A stretch of 64,000 nucleotides of DNA from an uncultured Duncaniella sp. (GCA_910578615.1 CAJTRI010000007.1:1-64000); one strand, 5' to 3'; positions 38,601 to 48,508 are shown, counted from the first letter of the stretch. Numbers and translations are program-made. The notes: generated by a model from the sequence alone, not told the origin.

Positions 38601-39717
38601 GACGAGTGACGGAGAGAAGATTTCTGATGAGAACCGTTACCGTATATTCGAACCGTTCTTCCAGATTGACAGCAAGGCGGATAATAATGGTGTGGGTATA
38701 GGCCTGCCGCTTTGCCGGACGCTTGCCCATCTCCAAAAGGGATCTATCGATGTCGAGAACAACGAGGAGGTGACCAACACGTTCGTGCTGACGCTTCCGT
38801 TGCGCCATGAGGAGGTAGAGGTAGTGACACCAGACGTGGCCGATGAATCCAAGAACGAGTATATCATGAATGACGAGGACACACGCTCCAACACCATCAC
38901 CGGCTATACGCTTCTTGTGGTGGAGGATAACGAACAGATGCGCGACTTCCTCTGTGACCAGCTCAGCGAGCATTTCATAGTGGAGTCGTGTGCAAACGGC
39001 GAGGAGGCCCTTGCCAAAATCAAGGAGCATAATTATGACCTGATAGTAACCGATATAATGATGCCGAGGATGGACGGGTTCGAACTGTGTACGGCCATCA
39101 AGGAGGATCTCAACAGGTCTCACATCCCCGTGGTGTTCCTGACTGCCAAGAACGACCTCGAAAGCAAGCTGAAAGCCCTTAAATGCGGAGGAGAGGCATA
39201 TATAGAGAAGCCATTCTCTATCAAGTATTTCCGCCAGCAGGTGCTGTCTCTTCTCGAAAACCGCCGTCACGAGCGCAAGGCGTTCCTGAAACAGCCGTTC
39301 TTCACCATAGACAACATGAAGATGACAGAGGCTGACAAGGAATTCATGGGCAAGGTGATAAAGAGTATTTCGGAGAATATAGCCGAGGAGAATTTCAGCG
39401 TGGAGTCAATGGCCGGTGATTTCTGTATGAGCCGGTCTTCGCTTCTGCGTAAGATCAAGACCCTGTTCAATCTCTCCCCTGTTGAGCTGATACGCACCAT
39501 CAAGCTCAAAAAGGCCGCCGAGCTTTTACAGGAAGGAAAGTATAGGATAGGAGATGTATGCTTCATGGTCGGTATCAACTCACCGTCATATTTCAGCAAG
39601 CTTTTCTTCAAACAGTTCGGGGTCTCTCCCAAGGAATTTGAGAAACAATGCCGAAAAAACTCGCAAGCCTCGATAGCCCGTGAGGATGACGTGATTGCCG
39701 CAGCCTCCAAGAAATGA
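35668..39717 (+). CDS. Hybrid two-component system sensor/regulator (HTCS)
   Basis: This 1349-residue inner-membrane protein joins a whole signalling pathway in one chain. A signal peptide is followed by a periplasmic sensor of two seven-bladed propellers built of Reg_prop repeats (for example GTKNGLNRYDG, LWVGTDRGIYIYD, LWFGTNSGLVKFD) and a Y_Y_Y domain to about residue 775. A transmembrane helix (about 778-800) leads to a histidine kinase with His837 in HEIRTPL, an N box NNALKYS and GVGIGLPL. The receiver domain has phosphoacceptor Asp1129 in VTDIMMP, and an AraC-type DNA-binding domain ends the chain (about 1250-1335). Such proteins sense an oligosaccharide in the periplasm and activate their PUL. 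It follows the clan GH-D gene by 25 bases. Confidence 0.95.
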   Translation: MRHKLFASFLFLLAGLLAWNPAEGASRAVNYSFSHIDPSDGLSSSCVKTILQDSYGFMWFGTKNGLNRYDGHSIRRYNCYDAVQGRGNNNIGALYEDKDHRLWVGTDRGIYIYDPVRETFEYLGLTSKDGHAPSDWVQDIICDGDGNVWMLVPNCGVFCKRGDELFHYNVTDVEGDKNYIPVTLAATRNGDIYAGTSLLGLYRFDPASDRFVRLGNNGRGYAELQGKALLYIREGVDGNLMLCTQYGDLFHFDTGSCALTPLKFSGTGKTFVRAMMNVDNEVWIGSHKGLYILNLINGSERFLTEAPDDVTGLSNNTVYYIYNDREGNVWVGTMFGGVDYFQRNGFRFERYVHNASGSSLSSNRIRGVVCDRRGHIFIGTEDAGFNIFNPATGLVDRHNNGRIATTMKTYGGKVFVGYSRNGMDVVDESHKVVNALSARMNDDVLNDDSNSVYSYLVDNRGNRWVGSDWGLFMAEAGSNDFKPVEQLKQAWIFDIFQDSKGLIWIASMGSGIWKYNPSANTFRHYPFDDSYSNGLRTNSISSVMEASDGTIWFSSDRGGLVKYEPNGDRFVTYSIEEGLPDNVVYNILEDRHGYLWFGTNSGLVKFDPRNGKSRVFTTAEGLLGNQFNYHSAAKGEDGYFYFGSLSGLVAFNPDLETQADSISPVYFTKLLVGSSEVMVGDEDSPLDKGIMFSDCLELSHDFGGMTIGVASPSYSARGATYYSYRLLPSDTTWYPISDREITFNQLPPGRYTLEVRADNGIASSVRSLPIVINGPWYNTWWAMVIYVLLLIGAVVGWGLWYRRNKERQLREEEKLYKMSKEKELYENKVLFFTDLAHEIRTPLSLIDAPLQAIEEECVTDKGVLRYVKVMRQNTTRLLNLTGQLLDFQKIGASKFNITYENVDVTTTVSETLDRFEPAMCVKGKELVREIPDKSIFAVVDREALTKILSNMFNNALKYSDHLIKVELTTDESNFTVRVTSDGEKISDENRYRIFEPFFQIDSKADNNGVGIGLPLCRTLAHLQKGSIDVENNEEVTNTFVLTLPLRHEEVEVVTPDVADESKNEYIMNDEDTRSNTITGYTLLVVEDNEQMRDFLCDQLSEHFIVESCANGEEALAKIKEHNYDLIVTDIMMPRMDGFELCTAIKEDLNRSHIPVVFLTAKNDLESKLKALKCGGEAYIEKPFSIKYFRQQVLSLLENRRHERKAFLKQPFFTIDNMKMTEADKEFMGKVIKSISENIAEENFSVESMAGDFCMSRSSLLRKIKTLFNLSPVELIRTIKLKKAAELLQEGKYRIGDVCFMVGINSPSYFSKLFFKQFGVSPKEFEKQCRKNSQASIAREDDVIAAASKK

Positions 39718-39779
39718 TATTGAGGCTTATTTGCTACTTTTTGGAGCAAATATTCAATAAAGAATGGTACTTCGTACAC

Positions 39780-39787
39780 TAAATTTG
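39780..39787 (+). promoter_or_regulatory. Promoter -7 element of the GH3 operon
   Basis: TAAATTTG matches TAnnTTTG and lies 48 bases before the GH3 start codon. No good -33 box is seen, consistent with activation by the neighbouring HTCS. Confidence 0.45.
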
Positions 39788-39835
39788 CAATACTTATCGG
39801 CGGCACGGTGTTGGCCGCATAGAATCAGTAGTGTC

Positions 39836-42166
39836 ATGAATTTATCACGTGCAATAGTATCATTCTTTGTTTTCTCAACCATGCTGCATCTTGTGGCGGA
39901 AGCAGAGACACCGCTTTATCTTGACTCGTCGGCCTCAGTGGACGAGAGGGTGGAAGACCTTCTGTCAAGAATGACTCTTCATGAGAAGGTGATACAGATG
40001 CAGAACAATTCCACCAACAAGCCTGAGGAATTTGCCAGATGGTATGGCACTGACGGGGTGGGTTCTTATCATGACATGAGCCTGTCAGCACGTGACGCCG
40101 CCATGGTCATAGACTCTCTTCAAAGATATCTGCGCCTCCACACGCGTCTCGGCATTCCGGCTCTTGTGACAGCCGAAGGTGTGCAGGGAGTGATTCAGAA
40201 CGGCTGCACGGTATTTCCCGTGTCTCTTGCTGTGGGGGCTACTTTCAACACAGGACTCATGTACCGCATGGCTGCCGCTACGGCCGAGGAGGCAAAGGCG
40301 ATAGGTATCTATCAGTTCCTCTCTCCTGTGCTCGACCTTGCACGCGAATTGCGATGGGGCCGAGTGGAGGGATGTTATGGAGAGGATCCTTTTCTTGTCG
40401 GCGAGATGGCTACGGGCTTTGTGTGTGGCGTACAGGATAACGGTGTGGGAGCCATGCCGAAACATTTTATCGCTTACGGAAGTCCTACTGGTGGTCTTAA
40501 CGGTGCCTCGGCCGCAGGAGGCGAGAATGACCTGAGAAATCTTTATGGATATCCATTCATGAAGGTTATCCGCAACGCACGCCCCAAGGCCGTGATGAGC
40601 AGCTATAACTCATATGACGGTGTGCCTGTCACGGGGTCATACCATCTTCTGACCGAAGTGCTCCGCGACGAGATGGGGTTTGACGGATATATATATTCGG
40701 ACTGGGGGGCCATTTCCCGCCTTTCATCCCAGCAGCGGATGGCCCGCGATGAGCGGGAGGCTGCCTTGATTGCCGTCAAGGCAGGAATGGATATGGATTG
40801 TGCCGACTGGGCGTTTCACAATCTTGAAGACCTTGTGAAGTCCGGCGAACTCACGGAGGAGGATATCGACAGGTCATGCCGGCGTATACTGCGTTCAAAG
40901 TTCGAGCTTGGTTTCTTTGACGGTGCCGGCCCGGATCTTGAAAATATAGACAGGGTTGTGCGGTCAAAGGAACATGTCGCATTGGCACGCGAAATAGCGT
41001 CAGAGAGTGCCGTGTTACTTGAAAACAACGGCATCCTACCTCTTGATATAAAGAAGTACAAAAAGATAGCCCTTCTGGGGCCTAATTCGGCATGGGGTAC
41101 ACCCGGTGATTATAGCTGGGTGGCTCCCGGACAAAATGAGTGTGTCTCACTCTACGAAGGTCTTAAAGAGGTATTGCCAAGGAGTGTCAGCCTTGTTCAG
41201 GCTGACGGCTGTGACTGGTGGAGCCGTGACACATCGGGTATAGCTGAGGCTGCACGCCTCGCTGCCGAGTCTGATGTGGCGATAGTGGCGGTCGGAACAC
41301 GCAGTTACTGGCTCGGACGCAACGCGCCTGCGGGAATTCCGACCACTGGCGAGGGTTTCGACCTTTCATCACTCGAACTTCCGGGCGTGCAGCTCGACCT
41401 GCTTAAAGCGGTAAAGAACACCGGGAAGCCGATGATCGTAGTACTTATCACCGGCAAACCTCTTGTCATGAACTGGGCAGGGGAGAATGCAGACGCCCTC
41501 CTCGTGCAGTTCTATGGCGGTGAACAGCAGGGGCCGGCCATGGCAGAAATTATCACCGGTAGGGTCAATCCGTCTGGCAGACTGAACGTGTCATTCCCGC
41601 GCAGCACTGGAAATACACCATGTTTCTATAACTATCCGTTGGCAGACCGTCTTGTCTGGAACGAGGAGACAGGGGCGCCGGCAGAGGTGGGAGGACACCA
41701 TGTGGCCGATTCGCCCGGCTCTCCCGACCGTCCCGGCGGACGATATGTCTACGAGTCCCCTTATGCAAGATGGCCGTTCGGGCACGGTCTCTCCTATACC
41801 GATTTTGAGATATCCGAGCCGGTCATAAACAAGACCGTGTTCACCTCTCCTGACGATACGATACGCCTCTCCGTCAATGTCAGCAACAAAGGCGGGATGG
41901 ATGGAAAGGAGGTAGTGCAGGTCTATGTCCGCGATCTCTATGCGTCAATCAACGTGCCCATACACCAGCTGAAAGCTTTCAGCAAGGTGCATGTCCCGGC
42001 CGGGAAGACTGTCGGGACGGAGATTGAGATTCCCCTGAGCGAACTCGCCGTCTATACCACCGCCCACGGATGGGAGGTGGAACCGGGTGATTTTGAAATA
42101 CGGGTTGGAACCTCTTCCGACAATATCCTTCACAGACAGAAAATAACTTATCAGCCAAATAAATAA
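39836..42166 (+). CDS. GH3 exo-beta-glycosidase (beta-glucosidase/xylosidase type)
   Basis: This 776-residue exported enzyme has a signal peptide (about 1-24), the GH3 TIM barrel with KHF (209-211) and the nucleophile Asp289 in YIYSDWGA, an alpha/beta sandwich domain carrying the acid/base, and a C-terminal fibronectin-III-like domain (VQVYVRD). GH3 enzymes remove terminal beta-linked glucose or xylose from oligosaccharides. The start at 39836 gives the signal peptide, and the longer frame upstream crosses the promoter. The next gene begins one base after the stop codon, so translation may be coupled. The substrate cannot be fixed from sequence. Confidence 0.92.
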   Translation: MNLSRAIVSFFVFSTMLHLVAEAETPLYLDSSASVDERVEDLLSRMTLHEKVIQMQNNSTNKPEEFARWYGTDGVGSYHDMSLSARDAAMVIDSLQRYLRLHTRLGIPALVTAEGVQGVIQNGCTVFPVSLAVGATFNTGLMYRMAAATAEEAKAIGIYQFLSPVLDLARELRWGRVEGCYGEDPFLVGEMATGFVCGVQDNGVGAMPKHFIAYGSPTGGLNGASAAGGENDLRNLYGYPFMKVIRNARPKAVMSSYNSYDGVPVTGSYHLLTEVLRDEMGFDGYIYSDWGAISRLSSQQRMARDEREAALIAVKAGMDMDCADWAFHNLEDLVKSGELTEEDIDRSCRRILRSKFELGFFDGAGPDLENIDRVVRSKEHVALAREIASESAVLLENNGILPLDIKKYKKIALLGPNSAWGTPGDYSWVAPGQNECVSLYEGLKEVLPRSVSLVQADGCDWWSRDTSGIAEAARLAAESDVAIVAVGTRSYWLGRNAPAGIPTTGEGFDLSSLELPGVQLDLLKAVKNTGKPMIVVLITGKPLVMNWAGENADALLVQFYGGEQQGPAMAEIITGRVNPSGRLNVSFPRSTGNTPCFYNYPLADRLVWNEETGAPAEVGGHHVADSPGSPDRPGGRYVYESPYARWPFGHGLSYTDFEISEPVINKTVFTSPDDTIRLSVNVSNKGGMDGKEVVQVYVRDLYASINVPIHQLKAFSKVHVPAGKTVGTEIEIPLSELAVYTTAHGWEVEPGDFEIRVGTSSDNILHRQKITYQPNK

Positions 42167-42167
42167 A

Positions 42168-44075
42168 ATGAAAAAATATACGGTAGCTTTATCCGCATTG
42201 CTGTTTTCGGCCGGTATGCGGGCTGAGGTTGTTCTTCCGCAGTTCATCACTGATAACATGGTGGTTCAGCAGAACTCGCTCCTCACCATTCCCGGGAAGG
42301 CTACTCCCGGAGCCGAACTGAAAGTAAAGGCAAGCTGGACTGACGCGGCCGTAAAGGCCAAGGCCGGAAAAGACGGCAGCTTCAAGGTCTCGCTTCCCAC
42401 TCCGGCGGCCGGCGGCCCGTTCAGCATCAGTCTGACGGGTGACGGCGGCGAAGTGACACTTGACAATATCCTGTCCGGCGAGGTATGGCTGTGTTCCGGG
42501 CAGTCCAATATGGAATTCCCGGTTCAAGGCTGGACTACCGTCATGGGGTATGATACTGAGATTCCCACGGCCCAGCACCCCGACATACGTTTGCTCCAAG
42601 TGACCAAACAGACTTCGTTCACCCCGCAGGATGACACCCGTACCAATATGGGTGGATGGGTAGAATGCAATTCAGCTACTGTGCCGGAATTCTCAGCCGT
42701 TGCCTATTTCTTTGCCAAAGAACTGTCACGCGAGCTTCGTGTCCCTGTCGGTGTGATTGATGCTACATGGGGTGGCACTCCTGCCGAGGCTTGGACGAGT
42801 TTCGAGGGGGTTAAGGAGATACCCGGATTTGAGAATGAGACTGCCGCTTTGGAACGCTGTGGTTTTGATGCCGCAAAAATGAAGTCTGATTATGAGAGCA
42901 ATCTGGCCTCGTGGATGAAACTTGCCGAGAGGGCCGGTAGTAAAGAGGGCCGGATGAAATGGGGCCTTATGCCGACCGGGCAGAATTGGGAAAATACCGT
43001 GCTTCCCGCTTCGTTTGACGGGGTGGTATGGGTGAAGAAGGAGATTGATATCCCTGCCGGACTGGCCGGAAAGCCTCTGACACTTCATCTCGGCGCGATT
43101 GATGACGAGGATATAACATACTTCAACGGTGTCGAGATTGCCCGTGGCTCGGGATATTCCACTCCGCGTGTCTATACTGTTCCCGCCGGACTTGTCAAGG
43201 AGGGAAAGGCTGAGATAAAGAGCCGGATATCAGACTTCGGCGGTGGCGGAGGTTTTAACGGCGGTGACGAGATGAGGGTCGAGTCAGAAGGGATAAAGAT
43301 TTCTCTCGAAGGTGATTGGAACTATGCCGTGGCTGTGGATTTCGGAACGCTTCCCGCCAAACCTGTATCGGTGGACGGTTCAAGTTTCCCCACCGTCCTG
43401 TACAATGCGATGATCCATCCCCTCGCTGTGATGCCTGTGAAGGGTGTGATATGGTATCAGGGCTGTGCAAATGTGGGTCGTGACAGCCAGTATGCCCCTC
43501 TGTTCAAGTCTATGATAGGTGACTGGCGCAAGCTGTGGAAGAACGATATGCCGTTCTATTTTGTACAGCTTGCAGGTTTTCTCAAACCCTCTTTCTGCCA
43601 GCCTGACTCAGAATGGGCCGCACTAAGAAACGCTCAGGCCAAGGCTCTCGAACTTGATAATACCGGGATGGCTGTGGCCATCGACCTCGGTCATCCTAAT
43701 GACATACATCCCCGCAACAAGCAGGATGTTGCCCATCGTCTCGCCCTTCTCGCCCTCGGCAGGGATTATGGAAAGGACGTGACATTTTCCGGGCCGTCAT
43801 GCATCGGGAGGACAGTGAAGGAAGGAAAGATGATACTTTCGTTTGACAGAGACGTGACTCCGTCCTCTGTTGCAGTGACCGGCTTCATTATCGCCGGGGA
43901 GGACGGTGTGTTCCATCCTGCCGGTGGCCGTCTTCTGGATGCCAGAACCATCGAACTATCCTCTCCCAAGGTGGGACGCCCGGCTGCCGCCCGTTATAAC
44001 TGGGCAGACTATCCCGGAGGAAATCTCTATGGCGCCACCGGCCTCCCGGTAGCTCCCTTTGCAACTGACAAATAA
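42168..44075 (+). CDS. Sialate O-acetylesterase-like carbohydrate esterase
   Basis: This 635-residue exported SGNH-type esterase has a signal peptide (1-19). The catalytic serine is Ser113 in the GQSNME block, and the catalytic Asp/His pair lies in DIHPRNKQDVAHR near the C-terminus. A beta-galactosidase-type jelly roll is inserted in the middle (about 280-385, VVWVKKEIDIPAGLAGKPLTLHLG), as in known members of the SASA family. Such enzymes remove O-acetyl groups from sialic acids or from plant glycans such as xylan, and in PULs they often open the way for exo-glycosidases. It lies one base after the GH3 gene and shares its transcript. Confidence 0.88.
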   Translation: MKKYTVALSALLFSAGMRAEVVLPQFITDNMVVQQNSLLTIPGKATPGAELKVKASWTDAAVKAKAGKDGSFKVSLPTPAAGGPFSISLTGDGGEVTLDNILSGEVWLCSGQSNMEFPVQGWTTVMGYDTEIPTAQHPDIRLLQVTKQTSFTPQDDTRTNMGGWVECNSATVPEFSAVAYFFAKELSRELRVPVGVIDATWGGTPAEAWTSFEGVKEIPGFENETAALERCGFDAAKMKSDYESNLASWMKLAERAGSKEGRMKWGLMPTGQNWENTVLPASFDGVVWVKKEIDIPAGLAGKPLTLHLGAIDDEDITYFNGVEIARGSGYSTPRVYTVPAGLVKEGKAEIKSRISDFGGGGGFNGGDEMRVESEGIKISLEGDWNYAVAVDFGTLPAKPVSVDGSSFPTVLYNAMIHPLAVMPVKGVIWYQGCANVGRDSQYAPLFKSMIGDWRKLWKNDMPFYFVQLAGFLKPSFCQPDSEWAALRNAQAKALELDNTGMAVAIDLGHPNDIHPRNKQDVAHRLALLALGRDYGKDVTFSGPSCIGRTVKEGKMILSFDRDVTPSSVAVTGFIIAGEDGVFHPAGGRLLDARTIELSSPKVGRPAAARYNWADYPGGNLYGATGLPVAPFATDK

Positions 44076-44100
44076 TCAAAAAAAATAAACAATAGGTATA

Positions 44101-46236
44101 ATGAAATCATGGATTCTTTGTGGTGCGTTGCTGACATTCGGCATGAATGTCCTCGCTGAGACCACGATCATACCCATCGAGACTGACAATACGGCACTCG
44201 TTTATGCCGTAGGTGATAATGGACGTCTGTATCAGAACTATTTCGGCAAACGCCTTTCCGGCAAAGCCGATTATGCCGCCCTGCCGCAGGGAAAGGAGGC
44301 TTATCTGACCCACGGCATGGAAGATTATTTCGAGCCGGCTCTCCACATCAACCATCCCGACGGCAATCCGTCCACGCTTCTTAAATACCAGAGCCATACG
44401 GTAAAGGCTGTCGACGGAGGAACCGAGACGGTCATAACCCTTGCCGATCCCGAGTATGCCGACCGTGTGGATCTCCACATCGTGGCTTATCCCAAAGAGA
44501 ATGTCTATAAGGAATGGGCAGAGATTTTCAATAACGAGAAGAAGGATATAGAACTTGAAAAGTTTGCTTCTTCGCTTCTGCATTTCCGTGCTCCAAAATA
44601 CTATCTGACGCAGTATAACGGTGACTGGGCTTCCGAGGTTCATCCCCATGACCAGGAACTGCACTATGGAAAGAAAGAGATTGACACCAAGCTTGGCGCA
44701 CGTGCCAATATGTTTGTATCGCCTTTCTTCCAGCTCTCGCTCGGAAAGCCTGCCACAGAGAACGAGGGTGACGTCCTTGTCGGTACTCTTGGCTGGACGG
44801 GAAATTTCCGCTTTACATTCGAGGTTGACAATCGTGGAGGTCTCCGTGTCATATCGGGTATCAATCCTTATGGTTCCGCCTACACGCTCGGAAAGGGTGA
44901 GAGCTTCCTGACACCAGAGTTTATCTTCACCCTCAGTGACCGAGGCAAAGGTAAGGCAAGCCGCGACCTGCACGACTGGGCACGCAATTACAGTCTCAAA
45001 GACGGTCTGTCAGACCGCATGACCCTGCTCAATAACTGGGAGGCCACCTACTTTGACTTCGATCAGGACAAACTCGTGTCTCTCATAGGCGAGGCCAAGG
45101 AACTTGGTGTGGATATGTTCCTTCTTGACGACGGATGGTTTGGCAACAAATATCCGCGCCACAGTGATACCCAGGCTCTCGGCGACTGGGATGTGACTGC
45201 TGACAAACTCCCTGACGGAATAGGACGCCTGACCGAAGAGGCCAAGAAACAGGGTGTGAAGTTCGGTCTTTGGATAGAGCCTGAGATGGTAAGCCCCAAG
45301 AGCGAGCTTTATGAGAAGCACAAAGACTGGGTGATCACGCTCCCCAACCGTGACGAGTATTATTTCCGCAACCAGCTTGTGCTCGACCTCAGCAATCCCA
45401 AAGTGCAGGACTATGTGTTCGGTATCGTTGATGACCTGATGACCAAATATCCCGACATCGCTTTCTTCAAATGGGACTGCAACAGCCCTATCACCAACAT
45501 CTATTCCACATATGAGAAGATGAATCAGAGCCATCTCTACATCGACTATGTGCGTGGTCTATACAATGTCCTTGACAGGGTGAAGGCCAAGTATCCCGCT
45601 CTTCCGATGATGCTTTGTGCAGGTGGAGGCGGCCGCACCGATTATGAGGGCCTAAAATATTTCACAGAGTTCTGGTGTAGCGACAACACCGACCCCATCG
45701 AGCGTCTCTTCATCCAATGGGGATATTCACAAGTATTCCCGGCAAAGGCACAGTGTGCCCATGTCACCACATGGAACCGTGACGCAAGTGTCAAGTTCCG
45801 TGTCAATGTGGCCATGATGGGAAAGATGGGTTTTGACATCAACCTCCATGATCTCAACGAGGGCGAACTTGCATACTGCAAGCAGTCCATCAAGGATTAC
45901 AACTCCCTCAAACCTGTGATCTTCAATGGTGACCAGTATCGTCTCGTATCTCCACATGATGGCAACCATGCGGCGACAATGTATGTGGGTAAGGATAAGA
46001 AGAAGGCAGTACTGTTTGCATTTGACGTGCATCCCCGCTATGACGAGGCCCTTTATAATGTGAAGTTTGACGGCCTTGATCCATCGCTTACCTACAATGT
46101 CCGCGAAATCAACAAGTCAGATGGTTCGCAAGGCGAAGAGAAGAGCTATTCCGGCTCCTATCTGATGACGGTGGGCCTGCCTCTTTTCTCCACCTCCAAG
46201 CTGTCAAGCCGCGTATATGAGGTCAACAGTATCTAA
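44101..46236 (+). CDS. GH36 alpha-galactosidase
   Basis: This 711-residue exported enzyme has a signal peptide (1-19), an N-terminal beta-supersandwich, a TIM barrel and a C-terminal beta domain. The GH36 hallmarks are intact: NNWEATYFDF (311-320), LLDDGWFG (341-348), GLWIEPEMV (389-397), nucleophile Asp459 in KWDCN and acid/base Asp528 in CSDNTDP. It removes terminal alpha-1,6-galactose, or other alpha-galactose, from oligosaccharides. It is the third gene of the GH3 operon. Confidence 0.95.
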   Translation: MKSWILCGALLTFGMNVLAETTIIPIETDNTALVYAVGDNGRLYQNYFGKRLSGKADYAALPQGKEAYLTHGMEDYFEPALHINHPDGNPSTLLKYQSHTVKAVDGGTETVITLADPEYADRVDLHIVAYPKENVYKEWAEIFNNEKKDIELEKFASSLLHFRAPKYYLTQYNGDWASEVHPHDQELHYGKKEIDTKLGARANMFVSPFFQLSLGKPATENEGDVLVGTLGWTGNFRFTFEVDNRGGLRVISGINPYGSAYTLGKGESFLTPEFIFTLSDRGKGKASRDLHDWARNYSLKDGLSDRMTLLNNWEATYFDFDQDKLVSLIGEAKELGVDMFLLDDGWFGNKYPRHSDTQALGDWDVTADKLPDGIGRLTEEAKKQGVKFGLWIEPEMVSPKSELYEKHKDWVITLPNRDEYYFRNQLVLDLSNPKVQDYVFGIVDDLMTKYPDIAFFKWDCNSPITNIYSTYEKMNQSHLYIDYVRGLYNVLDRVKAKYPALPMMLCAGGGGRTDYEGLKYFTEFWCSDNTDPIERLFIQWGYSQVFPAKAQCAHVTTWNRDASVKFRVNVAMMGKMGFDINLHDLNEGELAYCKQSIKDYNSLKPVIFNGDQYRLVSPHDGNHAATMYVGKDKKKAVLFAFDVHPRYDEALYNVKFDGLDPSLTYNVREINKSDGSQGEEKSYSGSYLMTVGLPLFSTSKLSSRVYEVNSI

Positions 46237-46260
46237 TAATAAGGTTAGGTTATATATTAA

Positions 46261-48444
46261 ATGAATCAGAGGTTCATTCTTGCTGCCGGTATGCTCTTAA
46301 TGGCTGCCGGCAGCTTGTTGGCAGGTGACTATACGCGCTATGTCAATCCTTTCATTGGCACCGGGGCTATTGACGGCGGCCTGTGTGGCAACAACTATCC
46401 AGGCGCTACCGCGCCGTTCGGCATGGTTCAGCTGAGTCCTGACACACATCCGCAGCCCGACTGGTATAATGCCTCGGGATATAGTTACACAGACAGTGTC
46501 ATATACGGTTTCTCACATACGCGTCTGAGCGGCACGGGAGCTTGTGACCTGATAGACATCACGCTTGTCCCGACAACGACAGGGAGTGTCACAGCCCACA
46601 GATTCTCTCATTCAGATGAGACCGCACGTCCGGGCTACTATTCTGTACGCTTTCCAGAGGACGGTATTTTTGCCGAGCTGACGGCCACGCCTCGTGTCGG
46701 TATCCATCGTTACAGCTATCCGGCCAAGGCCCATCGCAAGGTGGTGTTTGACCTTGATCATTCCATGCGTAAAGGAAGCTGGGACTGTAAGATTATCAAT
46801 GCCCAGATAAAGAAGGTGGCGCCTAATGCCATCGAGGGCTATCGTGTCATTACCGGCTGGGCCAAGCTGCGCAAGATATATTTCTATATCGAGTTCTCCG
46901 AGCCAATGGAGAGCATAGTCCTTAAAGATGACGGAAATGTCCGTGGTAGCGGAACCGTCATAAACGGACGCACCCTTATGGCAGATATAGAGTTTCCAGC
47001 TTCTTCGTCACCGATAGTGGCGAAGGTGGGACTTTCTAATGTCTCTACTGCCAATGCCCGTGCCAATATGGCTGCCGAAGCCTCGGGATGGGATTTTGAC
47101 AGGTTCGTTTCTGATGCCGATGCGGCATGGGATGCCAGACTCGGCAAGATTCAGGCAGAGGGTGATACAGAGCGTCTGACAACCTTCTACACGGCTCTGT
47201 ATCATACCATGATACAGCCAAATGTGTTCAGTGATGTCAATGGTGATTATACCGCTGCCGACTATACCGTCCGCAATACAGGCGGTGGTCGTGACATGTA
47301 TACGACGTTCTCGCTCTGGGATACCTATCGCGGTGCTCATCCGCTCTATTCCATAGTGGAGCCGCGTGTCAATGCTGAGTTTGTGAACAGTATGCTTGAC
47401 TGGTTTGACGTCTACGGTTATCTTCCCATATGGCAGCTCTGGGGCAATGACAACTACTGTATGATAGGCAATCACTCCATCCCTGTCGTTGTTGACGCCG
47501 TGCTAAAAGGAACTCCCGGTATTGATGCCGAAAGAGCGTTCAGGGCTGTCAGGGAATCCTCGTTGGTGAGTCATATCAATTCGCCGTTCGAGGTGTGGGA
47601 GAGTCATGGTTATATGCCCGAAGACATACAGACCCAGTCGGTTTCCATCACGCTGGAACAGAGTTTTGACGATTGGTGTGTGGCACAGCTTGCCAAAAGG
47701 CTCGGCCATGACGAGGACTATGCAAGGTTTATGAAACGTTCAGGCTATTATGCCAATCTGTTTGACCCGTCGACAGGATTTTTTAGAGGCAGGCTGGCTG
47801 ATGGGAAATGGATAGAGCCGTTTGACCCCCTTGTCTTTGGCGCCAACGGCGGATATCCCTATACCGAGGGCAACGCATGGCAGTATTACTGGTATGTTCC
47901 CCATGATGTCTGCGACCTTGTCAGACTTACAGGCGGAAAGAAGGAGTTTGAGAAAAAACTCGATACGTTTTTCTCGCTCACAGAGTCAAGCGGGGAACGG
48001 AACCACAATAGCTCAGGCATGATAGGGCAGTATGCCCACGGCAACGAGCCGAGCCATCATGTGGCTTATCTCTATAATGATGCCGGTAATCCGGCAAAAG
48101 GCCAGAAGATAATACACAGGATTATGACGGAGCTTTATAACAACACGTCGTCCGGTTATGCCGGAAATGATGACTGTGGAGAAATGTCGGCATGGTATGT
48201 CCTCAGTGCCATGGGGTTCTATCCTGTCAATCCGGCATCGGGCGAGTATTATATAGGTACACCGCTGTTTGACAAATGCACCATAAATCTCGACGGTGGC
48301 AGGAAGTTTGTGATAACCGCTTCTCGAAATAACCCGGATGACTATAAGGTCAGGTCTGTAACCCTCAACGGGCGCAGACTGTCAGACCTTCGTCTCAGAC
48401 ACGATGATATTGTCAAAGGAGGGAATCTTCACTTCAAACTGTAA
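46261..48444 (+). CDS. GH92 alpha-mannosidase
   Basis: This 727-residue exported enzyme has a signal peptide (1-21), the N-terminal GH92 beta-sandwich (YVNPFIGTGAIDGG, NYPGATAPFGMVQLSPDT) and an alpha/alpha barrel. The barrel contains LWDTYRGAHPL and the GNDDCGEMSAWY block with Asp637 and Asp638. GH92 enzymes are calcium-dependent inverting exo-alpha-mannosidases, most often alpha-1,2 or alpha-1,3, that act on high-mannose N-glycans and yeast mannan. It is the fourth gene of the GH3 operon and ends at a GC-rich hairpin. Confidence 0.93.
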   Translation: MNQRFILAAGMLLMAAGSLLAGDYTRYVNPFIGTGAIDGGLCGNNYPGATAPFGMVQLSPDTHPQPDWYNASGYSYTDSVIYGFSHTRLSGTGACDLIDITLVPTTTGSVTAHRFSHSDETARPGYYSVRFPEDGIFAELTATPRVGIHRYSYPAKAHRKVVFDLDHSMRKGSWDCKIINAQIKKVAPNAIEGYRVITGWAKLRKIYFYIEFSEPMESIVLKDDGNVRGSGTVINGRTLMADIEFPASSSPIVAKVGLSNVSTANARANMAAEASGWDFDRFVSDADAAWDARLGKIQAEGDTERLTTFYTALYHTMIQPNVFSDVNGDYTAADYTVRNTGGGRDMYTTFSLWDTYRGAHPLYSIVEPRVNAEFVNSMLDWFDVYGYLPIWQLWGNDNYCMIGNHSIPVVVDAVLKGTPGIDAERAFRAVRESSLVSHINSPFEVWESHGYMPEDIQTQSVSITLEQSFDDWCVAQLAKRLGHDEDYARFMKRSGYYANLFDPSTGFFRGRLADGKWIEPFDPLVFGANGGYPYTEGNAWQYYWYVPHDVCDLVRLTGGKKEFEKKLDTFFSLTESSGERNHNSSGMIGQYAHGNEPSHHVAYLYNDAGNPAKGQKIIHRIMTELYNNTSSGYAGNDDCGEMSAWYVLSAMGFYPVNPASGEYYIGTPLFDKCTINLDGGRKFVITASRNNPDDYKVRSVTLNGRRLSDLRLRHDDIVKGGNLHFKL

Positions 48445-48449
48445 CTTAT

Positions 48450-48482
48450 CATACGGGGGTGTCGCAAAAACACCCCCGTATG
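48450..48482 (+). terminator. Hairpin between GH92 and GH43
   Basis: A perfect 13-bp inverted repeat (48450-48462 with 48470-48482) with a 7-nt loop follows the GH92 stop codon. There is no strong T run after it, so it may attenuate expression of GH43, which lies only 26 bases further on, or simply end the transcript. Confidence 0.65.
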
Positions 48483-48508
48483 GTAATAATTATCTATATA
48501 ATCATCAT

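Noticed and set aside
38032..39270. Minus-strand ORF of 412 codons inside the hybrid regulator gene
   Set aside because: It is antisense to kinase and receiver motifs that are intact in the sense frame.
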